Source: an uncultured Opitutales bacterium
GTDB lineage: Bacteria > Verrucomicrobiota > Verrucomicrobiia > Opitutales > Intestinicryptomonadaceae
Length of the DNA stretch: 64,000 bases
Direction of reading: 5' to 3'
Assembly (NCBI GenBank): GCA_900545715.1
Contig: URAJ01000001.1
Span: 108,248 to 172,247, forward strand
Below are positions 34,647-43,678 of the stretch, piece after piece. The notes under the pieces are model-generated. The model saw only the letters and a list, made by a program, of their open reading frames with translations, was not told the DNA's origin and ran no database searches. Position numbers and translations under genes: made by a program. The first letter of the stretch is position 1; every line of letters begins with the position of its first letter.

Positions 34647-35033
34647 CTAATTGCTCTTTGGGATATTCCAATTTAAAGCGTCTTTTTTCATCTCGTAAAG
34701 TACGCCTGTTGCGAGAACCGCTATAAAGAAAAGGGTCGGGAGCAGAATCGGGAAATTGTTGGAAACAAAATCCCCGTAGGCGACCGCAAGCGGGATAAGA
34801 AAGACGACCTCAATGTCGAAAATCACAAAAAGCATCGCCACAACATAGAATCTTGCGCCGAAGCGCGGGTGGGGCTGTCCTTCGGGGACGACTCCGCATT
34901 CGTAGGCGGAATTTGCGGGTTTATTTGCCTTTGCCCTCTGCCCAAAAATCTGGCTTGCCGCGACAATCGCAATTCCCATCGCGAGTGCAGTTATTATCTG
35001 AACGAATACCGATATGTACGATGACAATTCCAT
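34647..35033 (-). CDS. nuoA: NADH-quinone oxidoreductase subunit A
   Basis: The product has 128 aa with three membrane helices, and the family signature YECGVVPEGQ, ARFYVVAMLFVIFDIEVVFLIPLAV is clear. It is a membrane-arm subunit of complex I. The other complex I genes are not adjacent, which is unusual, since nuoA usually starts the nuo operon. It is 4 bases before the cyclase fusion, so the two are probably translated from one mRNA. Confidence 0.93.
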   Translation of the reverse strand: MELSSYISVFVQIITALAMGIAIVAASQIFGQRAKANKPANSAYECGVVPEGQPHPRFGARFYVVAMLFVIFDIEVVFLIPLAVAYGDFVSNNFPILLPTLFFIAVLATGVLYEMKKDALNWNIPKSN

Positions 35034-35246
35034 GTTTTTGTGAATTTCTCACATAGAATCATGCAATGCAACTTTTTTTTGCCTTTTTTTTAACGTATGA
35101 AAATCGATATTTCTCAATCATTAAAAGCGGCAAAAACTGAGGCTGACTTTTAGACGAGCGGCTCTGCCGGCATTTTATTGCAAGCGGACATTTTTCCCCA
35201 ATTTAACATCTCGAAGCAAAACCCCAATGCGCCGAGAAAAGGAAAT

Positions 35247-35272
35247 AAAAAAAGCCGCGGCTACCCGCAGCT
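35247..35272 (-). terminator. Terminator of the 35.3-36.4 kb PEP-CTERM gene
   Basis: On the minus strand AGCTGCGG pairs with CCGCGGCT (one G-T wobble, 4-base loop) and is followed by a T run, 35 bases after the stop codon. Confidence 0.85.
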
Positions 35273-35307
35273 TTATGGTAAAAGGATAAAAAAATTATCG
35301 CGCAAAA

Positions 35308-36384
35308 CTATCTGCGAAACTTGCGGCGCAATCCGGCAAGAATAAGGCAAACTGCGCCTATTGCAAAGGCCATCGCCGCCGGCTCGGGGACTACGACCAT
35401 CTGCAAGTTGTTGCCATTCCACGCGAGCGAGAAGTTTTCATCGTCCAATCCCGAAACTACAAAATCGTCTGCAATTGTTCCGTCCTCGGAGAATCCTTCA
35501 AGAGAGCCCGCCGAAATTATATCGTAGGTTCCGGAAGCTATTGAGGAGAGTTCCAATTCGGAGAAGTCGAGCGTCACTTTTTTCTCTGCGTTTTTGGAGA
35601 ATTTTCCGCCGAAATCGAATAGCGCTGAATCGGGGTCAAGCTCGCATATATGGAGAATAACGTTGCTTGTGCCAAATTCGACCGTTTCGGCAATTACCAT
35701 CGACTTTACATACATATTTAAAGTCTGAGCAGCAGTCCCGGTCATTGCGAAAGACTTGGCTTTAACCTCGTCTATGTACGCGCCTTGTGCGCCAATCGCG
35801 CCGCTTGTTACACCCTGGGACATGAGCTGCCCGCCGACATCAATTTTAAAAGAGGTCTGGTCAGCCGAATCGGATATTACAATACTATGGTTGCCTGAAT
35901 AGAATATATTTAGGTTTCCCGTGACTTTAAGCACAAATTCGCTTTCAGTGGCATTTTCGCTACCCAACACGAGGCGCCTCGTCATATAAGATCTCGAATA
36001 AATATTTCCGACCGAGTAGCTCGAACCGAAAACCACATCACCGTAGTCTTTTGTTTCACCCGAAAACGTTATTTCCGACGAATTTTCGCCAATCACGCCG
36101 ACTTCATAACGGATAAATCCGACCGTGTCAGATGCGGTTGGAGCAGTCGTTGCTTGGGTATACACGCCGTAGTTGCCAGCGTCTCCCTTTGTAGTGTATT
36201 CTCCGGTATAATCTTCGGGATATAGTGGAGCATAATTGCAATTGCCTATGTTTCCCGTAGTTATCAGATACCACGAAGACGCGTCGTCCAACGCGCCGAA
36301 ACCTTTGTAAATGTATCCTACATTCGCAAGCACAGATCCTGCCGCAAGGCAAAAAATTGGCAATATAAATTTCTTCATATTCAT
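35308..36384 (-). CDS. PEP-CTERM protein of autotransporter-like beta type
   Basis: The product has 358 aa. It has a signal peptide (to VLA), a Ser/Thr/Gly-rich beta body with DDASSWYLITTGN near the N-terminus, and the C-terminal tag VPEPAAMAF, a hydrophobic helix and LRRKFRR. It is likely exported and processed by an exosortase to the cell surface. No enzymatic motif is visible. The gene is monocistronic, with its own terminator and a palindrome upstream. The product resembles in style those at 39.4 and 52.5 kb, which suggests a paralogue family. Confidence 0.8.
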   Translation of the reverse strand: MNMKKFILPIFCLAAGSVLANVGYIYKGFGALDDASSWYLITTGNIGNCNYAPLYPEDYTGEYTTKGDAGNYGVYTQATTAPTASDTVGFIRYEVGVIGENSSEITFSGETKDYGDVVFGSSYSVGNIYSRSYMTRRLVLGSENATESEFVLKVTGNLNIFYSGNHSIVISDSADQTSFKIDVGGQLMSQGVTSGAIGAQGAYIDEVKAKSFAMTGTAAQTLNMYVKSMVIAETVEFGTSNVILHICELDPDSALFDFGGKFSKNAEKKVTLDFSELELSSIASGTYDIISAGSLEGFSEDGTIADDFVVSGLDDENFSLAWNGNNLQMVVVPEPAAMAFAIGAVCLILAGLRRKFRR

Positions 36385-36409
36385 TTTCTATATTGTTTAT
36401 TATGAGATT

Positions 36410-36420
36410 TTGACGGTCAA
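36410..36420 (-). promoter_or_regulatory. TTGAC-N-GTCAA palindrome upstream of the PEP-CTERM gene
   Basis: TTGACGGTCAA (plus strand) is a perfect 5-bp inverted repeat with a one-base centre, 25 bases before the start codon. Its minus-strand left half TTGACC could also be the -35 hexamer. The same TTnACnGTnAA form occurs before two other PEP-CTERM genes. Confidence 0.45.
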
Positions 36421-36491
36421 GTTTTTTTTGCCGGCATAATTATCTGCTGAAATTCTTTGAAACGTCCCTACCCGCAATGCGCGCAAACAAT

Positions 36492-36525
36492 AAAAAGCAT
36501 TTGCCGGTTTTTGCGCGGCAAACGC
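36492..36525 (-). terminator. Terminator of hemB
   Basis: On the minus strand GCGTTTGCCG pairs with CGGCAAATGC (one G-T wobble, 9-base loop) and is followed by five T, 22 bases beyond the hemB stop codon. Confidence 0.85.
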
Positions 36526-36547
36526 ATATTTTTATAAAAGCCGCGCC

Positions 36548-37567
36548 TTATCGCCTTTGGGCTATATCGAGCGCAAAGTAAGTCAATATTATATCAGCAC
36601 CCGCGCGTTTTATGCAGAGCAATGATTCGTCCCTTGCGCGTTCGAGGTCAATCCACCCCTTCAATGCGGCCGCCTGAATCATAGAATACTCTCCGGATAC
36701 TTGGTATGCCGCAACCGGCAGATTCGTGCGCGCCTTAATCTTTGCTACGATATCGAGGTATGTGCCGGCGGGTTTTACCATTATTACGTCGGCGCCCTCC
36801 TCTTCGTCCAAATCGGCCTCGCGGAGAGCCTCGGAGCAATTTGCGGGGTTTAGCTGGTAGCCCCGCTTGTCGAGATACGCCTTTTTTGCACCTCCGGTGG
36901 ACTTTGGCGCGGAGCCAATGGCGTCGCGGAAAGGACCGTAGCAGGCTGAGGCGTATTTTGCGCTGTAAGCCATTATTGCGGTTTCAGTAAAGTCGCATTC
37001 GTCGAGCGTCGAGCGTATCGCGCCAATGCGCCCGTCCATCATGTCGGAGGGCGCTACGAAATCGGCGCCCGCCTGCGCCGCCAAAGCGGCCATTCCCGCG
37101 AGCACTTCAACTGTTTCGTCGTTTAGAATCCATTTCCCGGAAGAATCGAGAATACCGTCGTGGCCGTGCGAAGTGTACGGGTCGAGCGCAATGTCTGCCA
37201 CAACAACCATTTCAGGAAAGCGTTTTTTGACGGCGGCAATCGCGCGGTTTGCAAGAGACTTCGGGTTGACGGCCTCGTCCGCGCGCGGTGTCTTTCGCGC
37301 GGGATCTACGAGCGGAAAAGGCGCAATTGCGCGCACTCCGCATTTGAGCGATTTTTCGCAAAGCTTCAAGAGGGAGTCTATCGTATGGCGCGAGACTCCC
37401 GGCATCGACGGGATTTTGACGGATCCGTTTTTGCCCTCCATAATAAATACGGGCAGAATCATATCCGCCGGATCGAGTCTGTTTTCCGCGCAAAGCGACA
37501 GCATAGACGCGCCTTTGCGGAGTCTTCTTGGCCTTTTGGGCATATCGAGCTTGAATTTTTCTTCCAT
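36548..37567 (-). CDS. hemB: Delta-aminolevulinic acid dehydratase (porphobilinogen synthase)
   Basis: It joins two 5-aminolevulinate molecules to porphobilinogen, a shared step to haem and corrinoids. The product has 339 aa from the ATG at 37567; a longer frame upstream is not family-like. The two active-site lysines are in AYSAKYASACYGPF and IMVKPAGTYLD. The metal region reads ADIALDPYTSHGHDG, with Asp and no cysteines, so this is the zinc-independent (Mg/K-type) enzyme. It is divergent from cysS with 43 bases between the starts. Confidence 0.96.
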   Translation of the reverse strand: MEEKFKLDMPKRPRRLRKGASMLSLCAENRLDPADMILPVFIMEGKNGSVKIPSMPGVSRHTIDSLLKLCEKSLKCGVRAIAPFPLVDPARKTPRADEAVNPKSLANRAIAAVKKRFPEMVVVADIALDPYTSHGHDGILDSSGKWILNDETVEVLAGMAALAAQAGADFVAPSDMMDGRIGAIRSTLDECDFTETAIMAYSAKYASACYGPFRDAIGSAPKSTGGAKKAYLDKRGYQLNPANCSEALREADLDEEEGADVIMVKPAGTYLDIVAKIKARTNLPVAAYQVSGEYSMIQAAALKGWIDLERARDESLLCIKRAGADIILTYFALDIAQRR

Positions 37568-37610
37568 TGTGTTTTGATATTGCGCCAGTCTAAAAAAAAT
37601 CTCAACAAAA

Positions 37611-39032
37611 ATGAAACCGAGCATTTATAATACGCTGACAAGGAGAAAAGACGTTCTCGAACCGTCCGGAAAAGTTTTTGGAATGTACTGCTGCGGCCCA
37701 ACGGTATACGGGCCTGCGCACATCGGCAATTTCAGGACATTCCTCGCGCAAGACGTCCTGCGCAGAGTTCTCGAATGTTCGGGACTAAAAGTAAAGCACG
37801 TCCGCAACATAACCGACGTTGACGACAAGACCATTCGCGAAAGCCGCAAACTTGGCGTCAGCCTCTCGGAGTTCACATCAAAGTGGACGGACAAGTTCCA
37901 CGCCGACTGCGAGCGCCTGAATATGTTGCCCCCGACAGTGGAACCAAAGGCGACCGAACATATTAAAGAGCAGCTCGAAATGGTCTCAAAGCTCGTTGAC
38001 AACGGGCACGCCTACGTTGCGGGCGACGGCAGCGTTTACTTTAAGATTTCGTCCGACCCCGAATACGGGAAATTATCGGGGCTCGACCGCGAAAATCTCG
38101 CAACGCAAAGCGTAAACTCTGCGGGCGACGCAAACCTCGCTGACGAATACGAAAGGGAGAACGTCTCGGATTTCGCCCTTTGGAAGAGCCGCAAGCCGGA
38201 AGACGGCGAGAATTTTTGGAAGTCCCCTTGGGGCGAGGGGCGCCCGGGATGGCATATCGAATGCTCGGCGATGTCGACAAAATACCTCGGGCCTTCCTTC
38301 GACCTCCACGGAGGCGGTATCGACCTATGCTTTCCGCACCATGAAAACGAAATAGCCCAAAGCGAATGCTCCACGGGCTGCAAACCGTACGTAAAATATT
38401 GGTTTCACAGCGCGCACCTAATGGTCGAGGGGGCGAAAATGTCAAAGAGCCTCGGCAACCTGTACACATTTGACGACCTTGCGGCCAAAGGCTATACGGC
38501 GCAGCAGATAAGATACGCGCTGATATCCGGGCACTACCGCCAGCAGCTCAACTTTACCTTCAAAGGGCTCGACGACGCAAAGAGCGCGCTTGCGAAGCTC
38601 TCGAAATCGCTAAAATCGGCTCTCGAAAAGCTCGGGCTTAAAATGTCGGACTTCAAAAAGCTCGTAAAGCCCTCTGCCAAGTTTGAAGGAACGGCTTTTG
38701 AAGGAGCCTGGGCGGCGCTCTGCGACGACATCAACGTTCCAAAGGCAATCGGCGAAATATTCGCCTCTCTCGGAAAGCTTGGCGACTCCCAAGAAAACTT
38801 GAGCGCATTTGGCGGGCTGATGTACGCGCTTGGCATCGATTTGTCGGAAATTGAGGCTGAAACACAGGAAACGCCCGTTGAAATTCCCGATGAAATTGTG
38901 GAACTTGCAAACAAGAGATGGGAAGCAAAAAAGGCGAAAAACTTCGCTCTCGCGGACGAACTGCGTAAGAAGATTTCCGATTTGGGCTGGACTGTTCTCG
39001 ATAAAAAAGACGGTTTTGATATAAAGAAGTAA
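37611..39032 (+). CDS. cysS: Cysteinyl-tRNA synthetase
   Basis: The product has 473 aa, the usual length. The class I motif HIGN is at residues 37-40 and KMSKS at 276-280. The zinc ligands for cysteine discrimination are visible: Cys in GMYCCGPTVY, Cys in WHIECSAMS, and His in CFPHHENEIAQSE. It ligates cysteine to tRNA(Cys). It stands alone, with a terminator downstream. Confidence 0.97.
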   Translation: MKPSIYNTLTRRKDVLEPSGKVFGMYCCGPTVYGPAHIGNFRTFLAQDVLRRVLECSGLKVKHVRNITDVDDKTIRESRKLGVSLSEFTSKWTDKFHADCERLNMLPPTVEPKATEHIKEQLEMVSKLVDNGHAYVAGDGSVYFKISSDPEYGKLSGLDRENLATQSVNSAGDANLADEYERENVSDFALWKSRKPEDGENFWKSPWGEGRPGWHIECSAMSTKYLGPSFDLHGGGIDLCFPHHENEIAQSECSTGCKPYVKYWFHSAHLMVEGAKMSKSLGNLYTFDDLAAKGYTAQQIRYALISGHYRQQLNFTFKGLDDAKSALAKLSKSLKSALEKLGLKMSDFKKLVKPSAKFEGTAFEGAWAALCDDINVPKAIGEIFASLGKLGDSQENLSAFGGLMYALGIDLSEIEAETQETPVEIPDEIVELANKRWEAKKAKNFALADELRKKISDLGWTVLDKKDGFDIKK

Positions 39033-39089
39033 AAGTGCTTCCGGCACTCAGGAGCTCCGAGCCTCGGCGTCATGAGATTTGGCGCATTG

Positions 39090-39118
39090 CGGCGGGCGTA
39101 TAATGCCCGCCGTTTTTT
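39090..39118 (+). terminator. Terminator of cysS
   Basis: A perfect 8-bp stem CGGCGGGC/GCCCGCCG with loop GTATAAT is followed by six T, 57 bases after the stop codon. Confidence 0.92.
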
Positions 39119-39451
39119 GTTGTTGCCAAAAAACAAAACGGAGGGGAAATGACAAATTTTCTTCCATTCCTGGGAAAATTGCCCCCAAAAAACACCCTCA
39201 TTTGTCAGAGAAGTAAAAATATTTGTCGTCGCGCAGGCGCGTGTGTGTTCTGAGGAGGGGCAAATTCCCTCAAAAACATTGTTATCTACGGAGCAGACAT
39301 TCCTCAAATATACTCATTTTGCGCAAAGAAATTGGCAAAGACAGTTTTGCCGCAAAACTCTAAGTTTACAGTAAACTAAATTTTCTATTTTTATCTTTGA
39401 TTATAAATAGAAAGAAGAATAAAGAATAGAGCATAAAATTATTTTTGCCCC
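39119..39451. other. Promoter region of the 39.4 kb PEP-CTERM gene
   Basis: No gene was recognised. It has a separated inverted pair TGACAAAT (39150-39157) and ATTTGTCA (39200-39207) of uncertain meaning, and the strong palindrome at 39363-39377. The last 70 bases before the gene are very A/T-rich. Confidence 0.5.
39363..39377 (+). promoter_or_regulatory. 15-bp palindrome AGTTTACAGTAAACT upstream of a PEP-CTERM gene
   Basis: AGTTTAC and GTAAACT are perfect arms around a central A, 74 bases before the start codon. The inner part TTTACAGTAAA fits TTnACnGTnAA, shared with two other PEP-CTERM genes. TTTACA could also be a -35 hexamer. Confidence 0.45.
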
Positions 39452-41008
39452 ATGAAAAAATTGCTTTCATACATCAAAAATTCGGCATTTCTGCCAATAT
39501 TCGCCGGTATTGCAACAATACAGCCCCAACTATCAGCTCAAATCCAAGAGTTGTATTTCAACGATGTCACAGACAACAATTCAACATACATAAGCAACAT
39601 CTCCAACTGGTATACGGATACTTCAAAAACAACTCCCTTTACCGGAACTCTCGACGGCAACCAAAACGGCAATGTATCCGGTTCGGGGGAGTTCGCAATA
39701 AAAGTGGCGGCATACAATACCCCGACATTTAACAACCTAATATACGAGACGGAAGGCGCCTCAAAAGATTTTGATTTTCTGACACTTGGCAACGATACCG
39801 TTCTCACAATAAATGGAGATCTTACGACCAACTTTTCATTAGGTAACGATGGCACAGTTAATAGTCAACGCACCGCAAGCCTTGTTCTATGGGCAAATTC
39901 TACTATACACGTCAAAGGCGACTGGATTATAAGCTCGAATAGAGCCGAATCCTCTAACTACCAAGCTGTGAAGATAACTACGGGTGGAGATGATATAAAC
40001 GGATCCGTTTTGGTTGATGGCAATATAATCTCAAAAGGACCCGACAACATAATATTTTCGACTGTGCGCGGCGATTTTAAGGTTGGGGGCACCATAGACT
40101 TAAATGGCAGCCAGTGGAATCTGGCGTCTACAACATCCGCCAACACATATAGAAGGGAAATCGGAGGTCTTGGGAAAGCTAACGGAGGCAATGACAGGGT
40201 CAGAATGAACATTACAAATACTTCTACAGAACCAAGCAATGCAGTTGTCAATTTAATTTTCAAAAACAAGTCTTCGTACGAAGCAACGACAGCATTTTCC
40301 AGAGCAAAAACTGATAATGCGAAATTGAACATCACAATGATGGCCGAAGACGCCTACACCTCAAAAGGCAGACAAGTTCTGAGAATCGACACGACTGATT
40401 TATACTGGTGCAACGGCGTGGAAATGCACGACGCAAACATAAACGACGTGGAGGTAAACTCCGGCAGGCTCGATATTGGCATGTATTATGGACTAAAAGG
40501 CAACAACCTGCAAATTTACAGTCATAGCGGCAAGGCCGAAGACGCCGTTTTCAGCGCAACCTCGCTAATGACGGGCAACGAAATGGGCAGAGCCGAGTTC
40601 GACTCAATGTCCTTCTACAACGGAACGATAGTATTCGACCTCGCGGAAGTAGACAAGGACTTCATTCAGATTAACGGCGGAGTCACGCGCCTCGCGCAAG
40701 ATGCAAAACTCGTTTTCGACATAAATCTTTCCGCTGAAGATCTTAAAACGTATCCTGAAGCAATCGAGGAAGAAATGATGCAGTGGGATATAATGTCGTT
40801 TAAAACAGACGATTCCAATATCGTGGAGGACGACATCATATTAAAGACGCAATCGGGCATAGAAGGAGCACTCGATTTTATCGTCGACCAATCGTCGGGG
40901 CTGACAACAGTATATGTTGAATTGGCATTGGTCCCCGAACCTTCGACTGTTGCCGCAATACTCGGCGCGGCGGCAATAGCCTACGCCCTAATCCGCAGGA
41001 GAAAATGA
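39452..41008 (+). CDS. Large PEP-CTERM beta-rich surface protein
   Basis: The product has 518 aa, with a signal peptide, then long beta repeats rich in Asn, Thr and Gly (TVLTINGDLTTNF, STIHVKGDWIISSN, VLVDGNIISKG), as in beta-helix passenger proteins. It ends with the tag VPEPSTVAAI, a hydrophobic helix and IRRRK. No catalytic motif is seen. It is probably a surface or matrix protein processed by an exosortase. It stands alone with a terminator. Confidence 0.82.
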   Translation: MKKLLSYIKNSAFLPIFAGIATIQPQLSAQIQELYFNDVTDNNSTYISNISNWYTDTSKTTPFTGTLDGNQNGNVSGSGEFAIKVAAYNTPTFNNLIYETEGASKDFDFLTLGNDTVLTINGDLTTNFSLGNDGTVNSQRTASLVLWANSTIHVKGDWIISSNRAESSNYQAVKITTGGDDINGSVLVDGNIISKGPDNIIFSTVRGDFKVGGTIDLNGSQWNLASTTSANTYRREIGGLGKANGGNDRVRMNITNTSTEPSNAVVNLIFKNKSSYEATTAFSRAKTDNAKLNITMMAEDAYTSKGRQVLRIDTTDLYWCNGVEMHDANINDVEVNSGRLDIGMYYGLKGNNLQIYSHSGKAEDAVFSATSLMTGNEMGRAEFDSMSFYNGTIVFDLAEVDKDFIQINGGVTRLAQDAKLVFDINLSAEDLKTYPEAIEEEMMQWDIMSFKTDDSNIVEDDIILKTQSGIEGALDFIVDQSSGLTTVYVELALVPEPSTVAAILGAAAIAYALIRRRK

Positions 41009-41042
41009 CACTTTCATAAAACCGATTTGCAGAAATAGAAGC

Positions 41043-41072
41043 GCGCGGATTATTTATCCGCGCATTTTTTTT
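41043..41072 (+). terminator. Terminator of the 39.4 kb PEP-CTERM gene
   Basis: GCGCGGAT pairs with ATCCGCGC around a 5-base loop and is followed by eight T, 34 bases after the stop codon. Confidence 0.92.
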
Positions 41073-41671
41073 CAAGTTTTAGCGGATTAATTTTTTTAAT
41101 CTTAAAGTATTTGTTTTCTTTTAAGCTTGGTGTGGAAATTGTAATATTTTGAGGCTTAGAATATAAATAGAATAAAATAGGCGCGAGGTTGGAAAATTAG
41201 CTGCATATATTTTATATTCTGCAATCGCTGCCAAAATCTTAAAATTTCATCGGAGCAAATGGGGCATAATTTTTAAATATGGCCATTCTCTGTCACATCG
41301 CGCTTTATTATACGCGCCCAGAATTTATCAGTAAAATTTTTAAAATTGTTGAACGGCAAATTAAGTAAAAAAGTAAGACGCGCCTAAGGTATCTGAAGAT
41401 TTTCTGATTTTTGTTTTGATCGGAAAATAACCGCACCTAAAAAAACTGAGGGTTGCAATACGCCGCGCTGAGCGTTAAAACAGACTCTGTAAAGTACCCT
41501 GCAAAAAGCTGTGACAATACATTGCAACACACCGCGCAAAAAACACTAAAACCGTCCGCAGAAAAATTGCGGGCGCACTTGGCGGCAGAGCGCAAAATAT
41601 AATTTTATTTTGTTTGAGAAAAGGCGAAAAAAAGCAGCCTCAGTTGCCAACGCAGGTGCAAAATATATTAC
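41073..41671. other. Gene-free gap between convergent units
   Basis: About 600 bases of A/T-rich sequence without a supported frame or a recognisable RNA. The other convergent gaps in the window are also long and A/T-rich. Confidence 0.55.
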
Positions 41672-41706
41672 AAAAAAGGGCGGACGCATAATGCGATCCA
41701 CCCTTT
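41672..41706 (-). terminator. Terminator of rpsO
   Basis: On the minus strand AAGGGTGGATCGCA pairs with TGCGTCCGCCCTT (one bulge and one G-T wobble) and is followed by T residues, 22 bases beyond the stop codon. Confidence 0.82.
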
Positions 41707-41728
41707 GCCTTTAAATTTTCCGCACCGC

Positions 41729-42001
41729 TTATCGGCGGAGTTTCAGGCGCTGAATCAGCGCGTTGTATCTGTCGAGCGAAGTGCGCTTGAGATAGTCGAG
41801 CAACTTCCTGCGGCGGCTTGTCATAGCGATAAGCCCGCGGCGCGAATGGAAGTCTTTCTTATTTGTTGAAAGGTGGTTCGTAAGGTGGGCAATTCTCGCG
41901 GAGAGAATCGCAACCTGCACTTCGCACGAACCGGTATCGCCTTCGTTAAGGGCGTATTCCTTTATAATTTCTTGTTTGTTTATGGATTTGTTTTCGGACA
42001 T
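41729..42001 (-). CDS. rpsO: 30S ribosomal protein S15
   Basis: The product has 90 aa, the normal size. The segments [30 protein letters not shown] and [10 protein letters not shown] match S15, which binds 16S rRNA near the platform. In many bacteria rpsO is directly followed by pnp; here pnp lies 8 kb away on the other strand. The gene is single, with its own terminator. Confidence 0.97.
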   Translation of the reverse strand: MSENKSINKQEIIKEYALNEGDTGSCEVQVAILSARIAHLTNHLSTNKKDFHSRRGLIAMTSRRRKLLDYLKRTSLDRYNALIQRLKLRR

Positions 42002-42538
42002 TTTTAGTCTTTCATATTACGCGAATTAGGACCTTCCATTTGAAAAGCCGCGCCCCAGCTCCGAGCCGGAAACGCCGTCTAAACCCGCTTAGCGGAGTTT
42101 CGCGGAATGTGTGGCGGCAACCCGAGCGCATTTTGCGCTAGCAGAAGCGTCGCACATTCTGACGCATTGTTTAAAGTTCTCAAAAACAGTTTTTTTATTC
42201 AAGCTTTTTTTATAAAAAAGCGTTCGGAAAAAGAAATTCTCTGCAGCCACCTGCCCTTTTTAGTTTGCAGGCTACAATTAGATACAGCCTACAACCTCCG
42301 CAGAATCCGCAAAAAATGTACTCGGCAACCCGAATTTAAATTCGGCAAATGCAAAATCTTTTCCCGAAACGGCATCGTAATTATTCAAAAAATTGCAAAA
42401 CTTCGCAAAAAATTTTTCGGAATACCGCCTTTTAAAGGCGGCGGTGTCCTCCGCAAAGCATTTTATTTTGCGCGCAATAATTTTTGCAGCGCGGCATATT
42501 TTTTCTGGGGGCGGCAAAGAGAAAAATCTGAAACCGCG
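42002..42538. other. Gene-free gap upstream of rpsO
   Basis: It contains the rpsO promoter side and an unattributed palindromic hairpin CCGCCTTTTAAAGGCGG at 42425-42441 without a following T run on either strand. Plus-strand frames crossing this region are not protein-like. Confidence 0.5.
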
Positions 42539-43675
42539 TCATTCAATTTCTATTTTAAACTCGTTGTCCGAATCCCTGTTCCAAGACAAGTGTTGGGTCT
42601 TTGCGGAAGCCGCAAAAAGCGGCGAATATGTGCGCATTGAAATTGTTTTGCCGTCCGGCATAAATTCCATTATCCGCAACCAGCCGTCGCCGCCGTTGCC
42701 GTTCCACCCTCCGACCGCCTGCGGATTGAACATTGCTACGGGAATTTTGCGGCCCTTTGAGTTTTCGTATAAAATGTCGTCCGACATTTTTGACGGGTCG
42801 CCTGAATGCCCGCATAAAACGAGTTTTATATTGTCCGAATCAAACACCAGCTTTTTCATCATCGCGGCCGCCCAGTTGCGCGGCTGCAGCTTGTACCCCT
42901 CGCTTTCGACAATCGACGTTTTCAGCCCCTTCTTGACTCTCAGGACGGAGTGGGTGAGGATTATCGCCTTGGAATCTTTATACTTTTTGCTTTCGAGAAG
43001 TTTTTTTGCCCAATCCAAAACTTCGTCGCGCGGCGCAAATTCGAGGGACAACACCAAAACTTTCCCCCACTTGCCGCAGTCGAACGCAAACGCCGCGTTT
43101 TCAAGCGTCATAATTCCTGCCGCATTCGGAAAGGCCGAAACAAGGGTGTCGCGCCAAAGGGGATTTTTTGAAACCGGGAAATAATCATTAAAATATGTGT
43201 TGCGGTTTTCCGAGCTTTCGTAGCCGTAGTCGTGGTTGCCTGTGCACAGTATGTACGGAATTTCCCCGTCGAGGCGCGAGAACGCCCGCGCAGCCGCCTC
43301 CCATTGTAAGAAGCTTTGGGCGTCGCCGTTTATGTCGTTTCTTGTGAGGGGAAATGCCGTTAGCGTGTCGTTGCGCTCGACAATATCCCCCGTGCAAAGA
43401 ACTGCCTTTATTTTCAGGGCATCTTTGTGCGCCGCAGTCCACGCCGTCATAAGCTCGAATATCGGCTGCGAGAACGTATTTTTTGTGTACGTCTGCGGAT
43501 CGCCGTACAAAATCATAGAAAATGATTCCCCATTCTCGAGAGCCGGCGGATTTTCGAGCTTTACGTCTGAAGGATGCGTCTGGCGAGTGCCACAAACGCC
43601 GCAAGAACTTTGCTCCGCCTGCGCCGCCGTAACCGACAGCGCGGCAATACATATTATCAATGCCGCTGTTTTCAT
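42539..43675 (-). CDS. Exported metallophosphoesterase
   Basis: The product has 378 aa with a signal peptide (to AAQA). The calcineurin-like motifs are in order: YGDPQ (motif I, with Gln in place of the usual His), CTGDIVE (motif II), CTGNHDYG (motif III), ILTHS and CGHSGD. It should hydrolyse phosphate esters in the periplasm with two metal ions. The substrate is not known. It starts 3 bases after mpl and is the last gene of a five-gene operon; a role in envelope turnover is possible. Confidence 0.88.
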   Translation of the reverse strand: MKTAALIICIAALSVTAAQAEQSSCGVCGTRQTHPSDVKLENPPALENGESFSMILYGDPQTYTKNTFSQPIFELMTAWTAAHKDALKIKAVLCTGDIVERNDTLTAFPLTRNDINGDAQSFLQWEAAARAFSRLDGEIPYILCTGNHDYGYESSENRNTYFNDYFPVSKNPLWRDTLVSAFPNAAGIMTLENAAFAFDCGKWGKVLVLSLEFAPRDEVLDWAKKLLESKKYKDSKAIILTHSVLRVKKGLKTSIVESEGYKLQPRNWAAAMMKKLVFDSDNIKLVLCGHSGDPSKMSDDILYENSKGRKIPVAMFNPQAVGGWNGNGGDGWLRIMEFMPDGKTISMRTYSPLFAASAKTQHLSWNRDSDNEFKIEIE

Positions 43676-43678
43676 TTT

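Noticed and set aside
39150..39207. Inverted pair TGACAAAT/ATTTGTCA 42 bases apart
   Set aside because: Eight-base matches at such spacing are expected by chance in A/T-rich DNA, and no terminal duplications or transposase accompany it.
42425..42441. Palindrome CCGCCTTTTAAAGGCGG as a terminator
   Set aside because: No T run follows on either strand and no gene ends next to it, so a terminator call is not justified.
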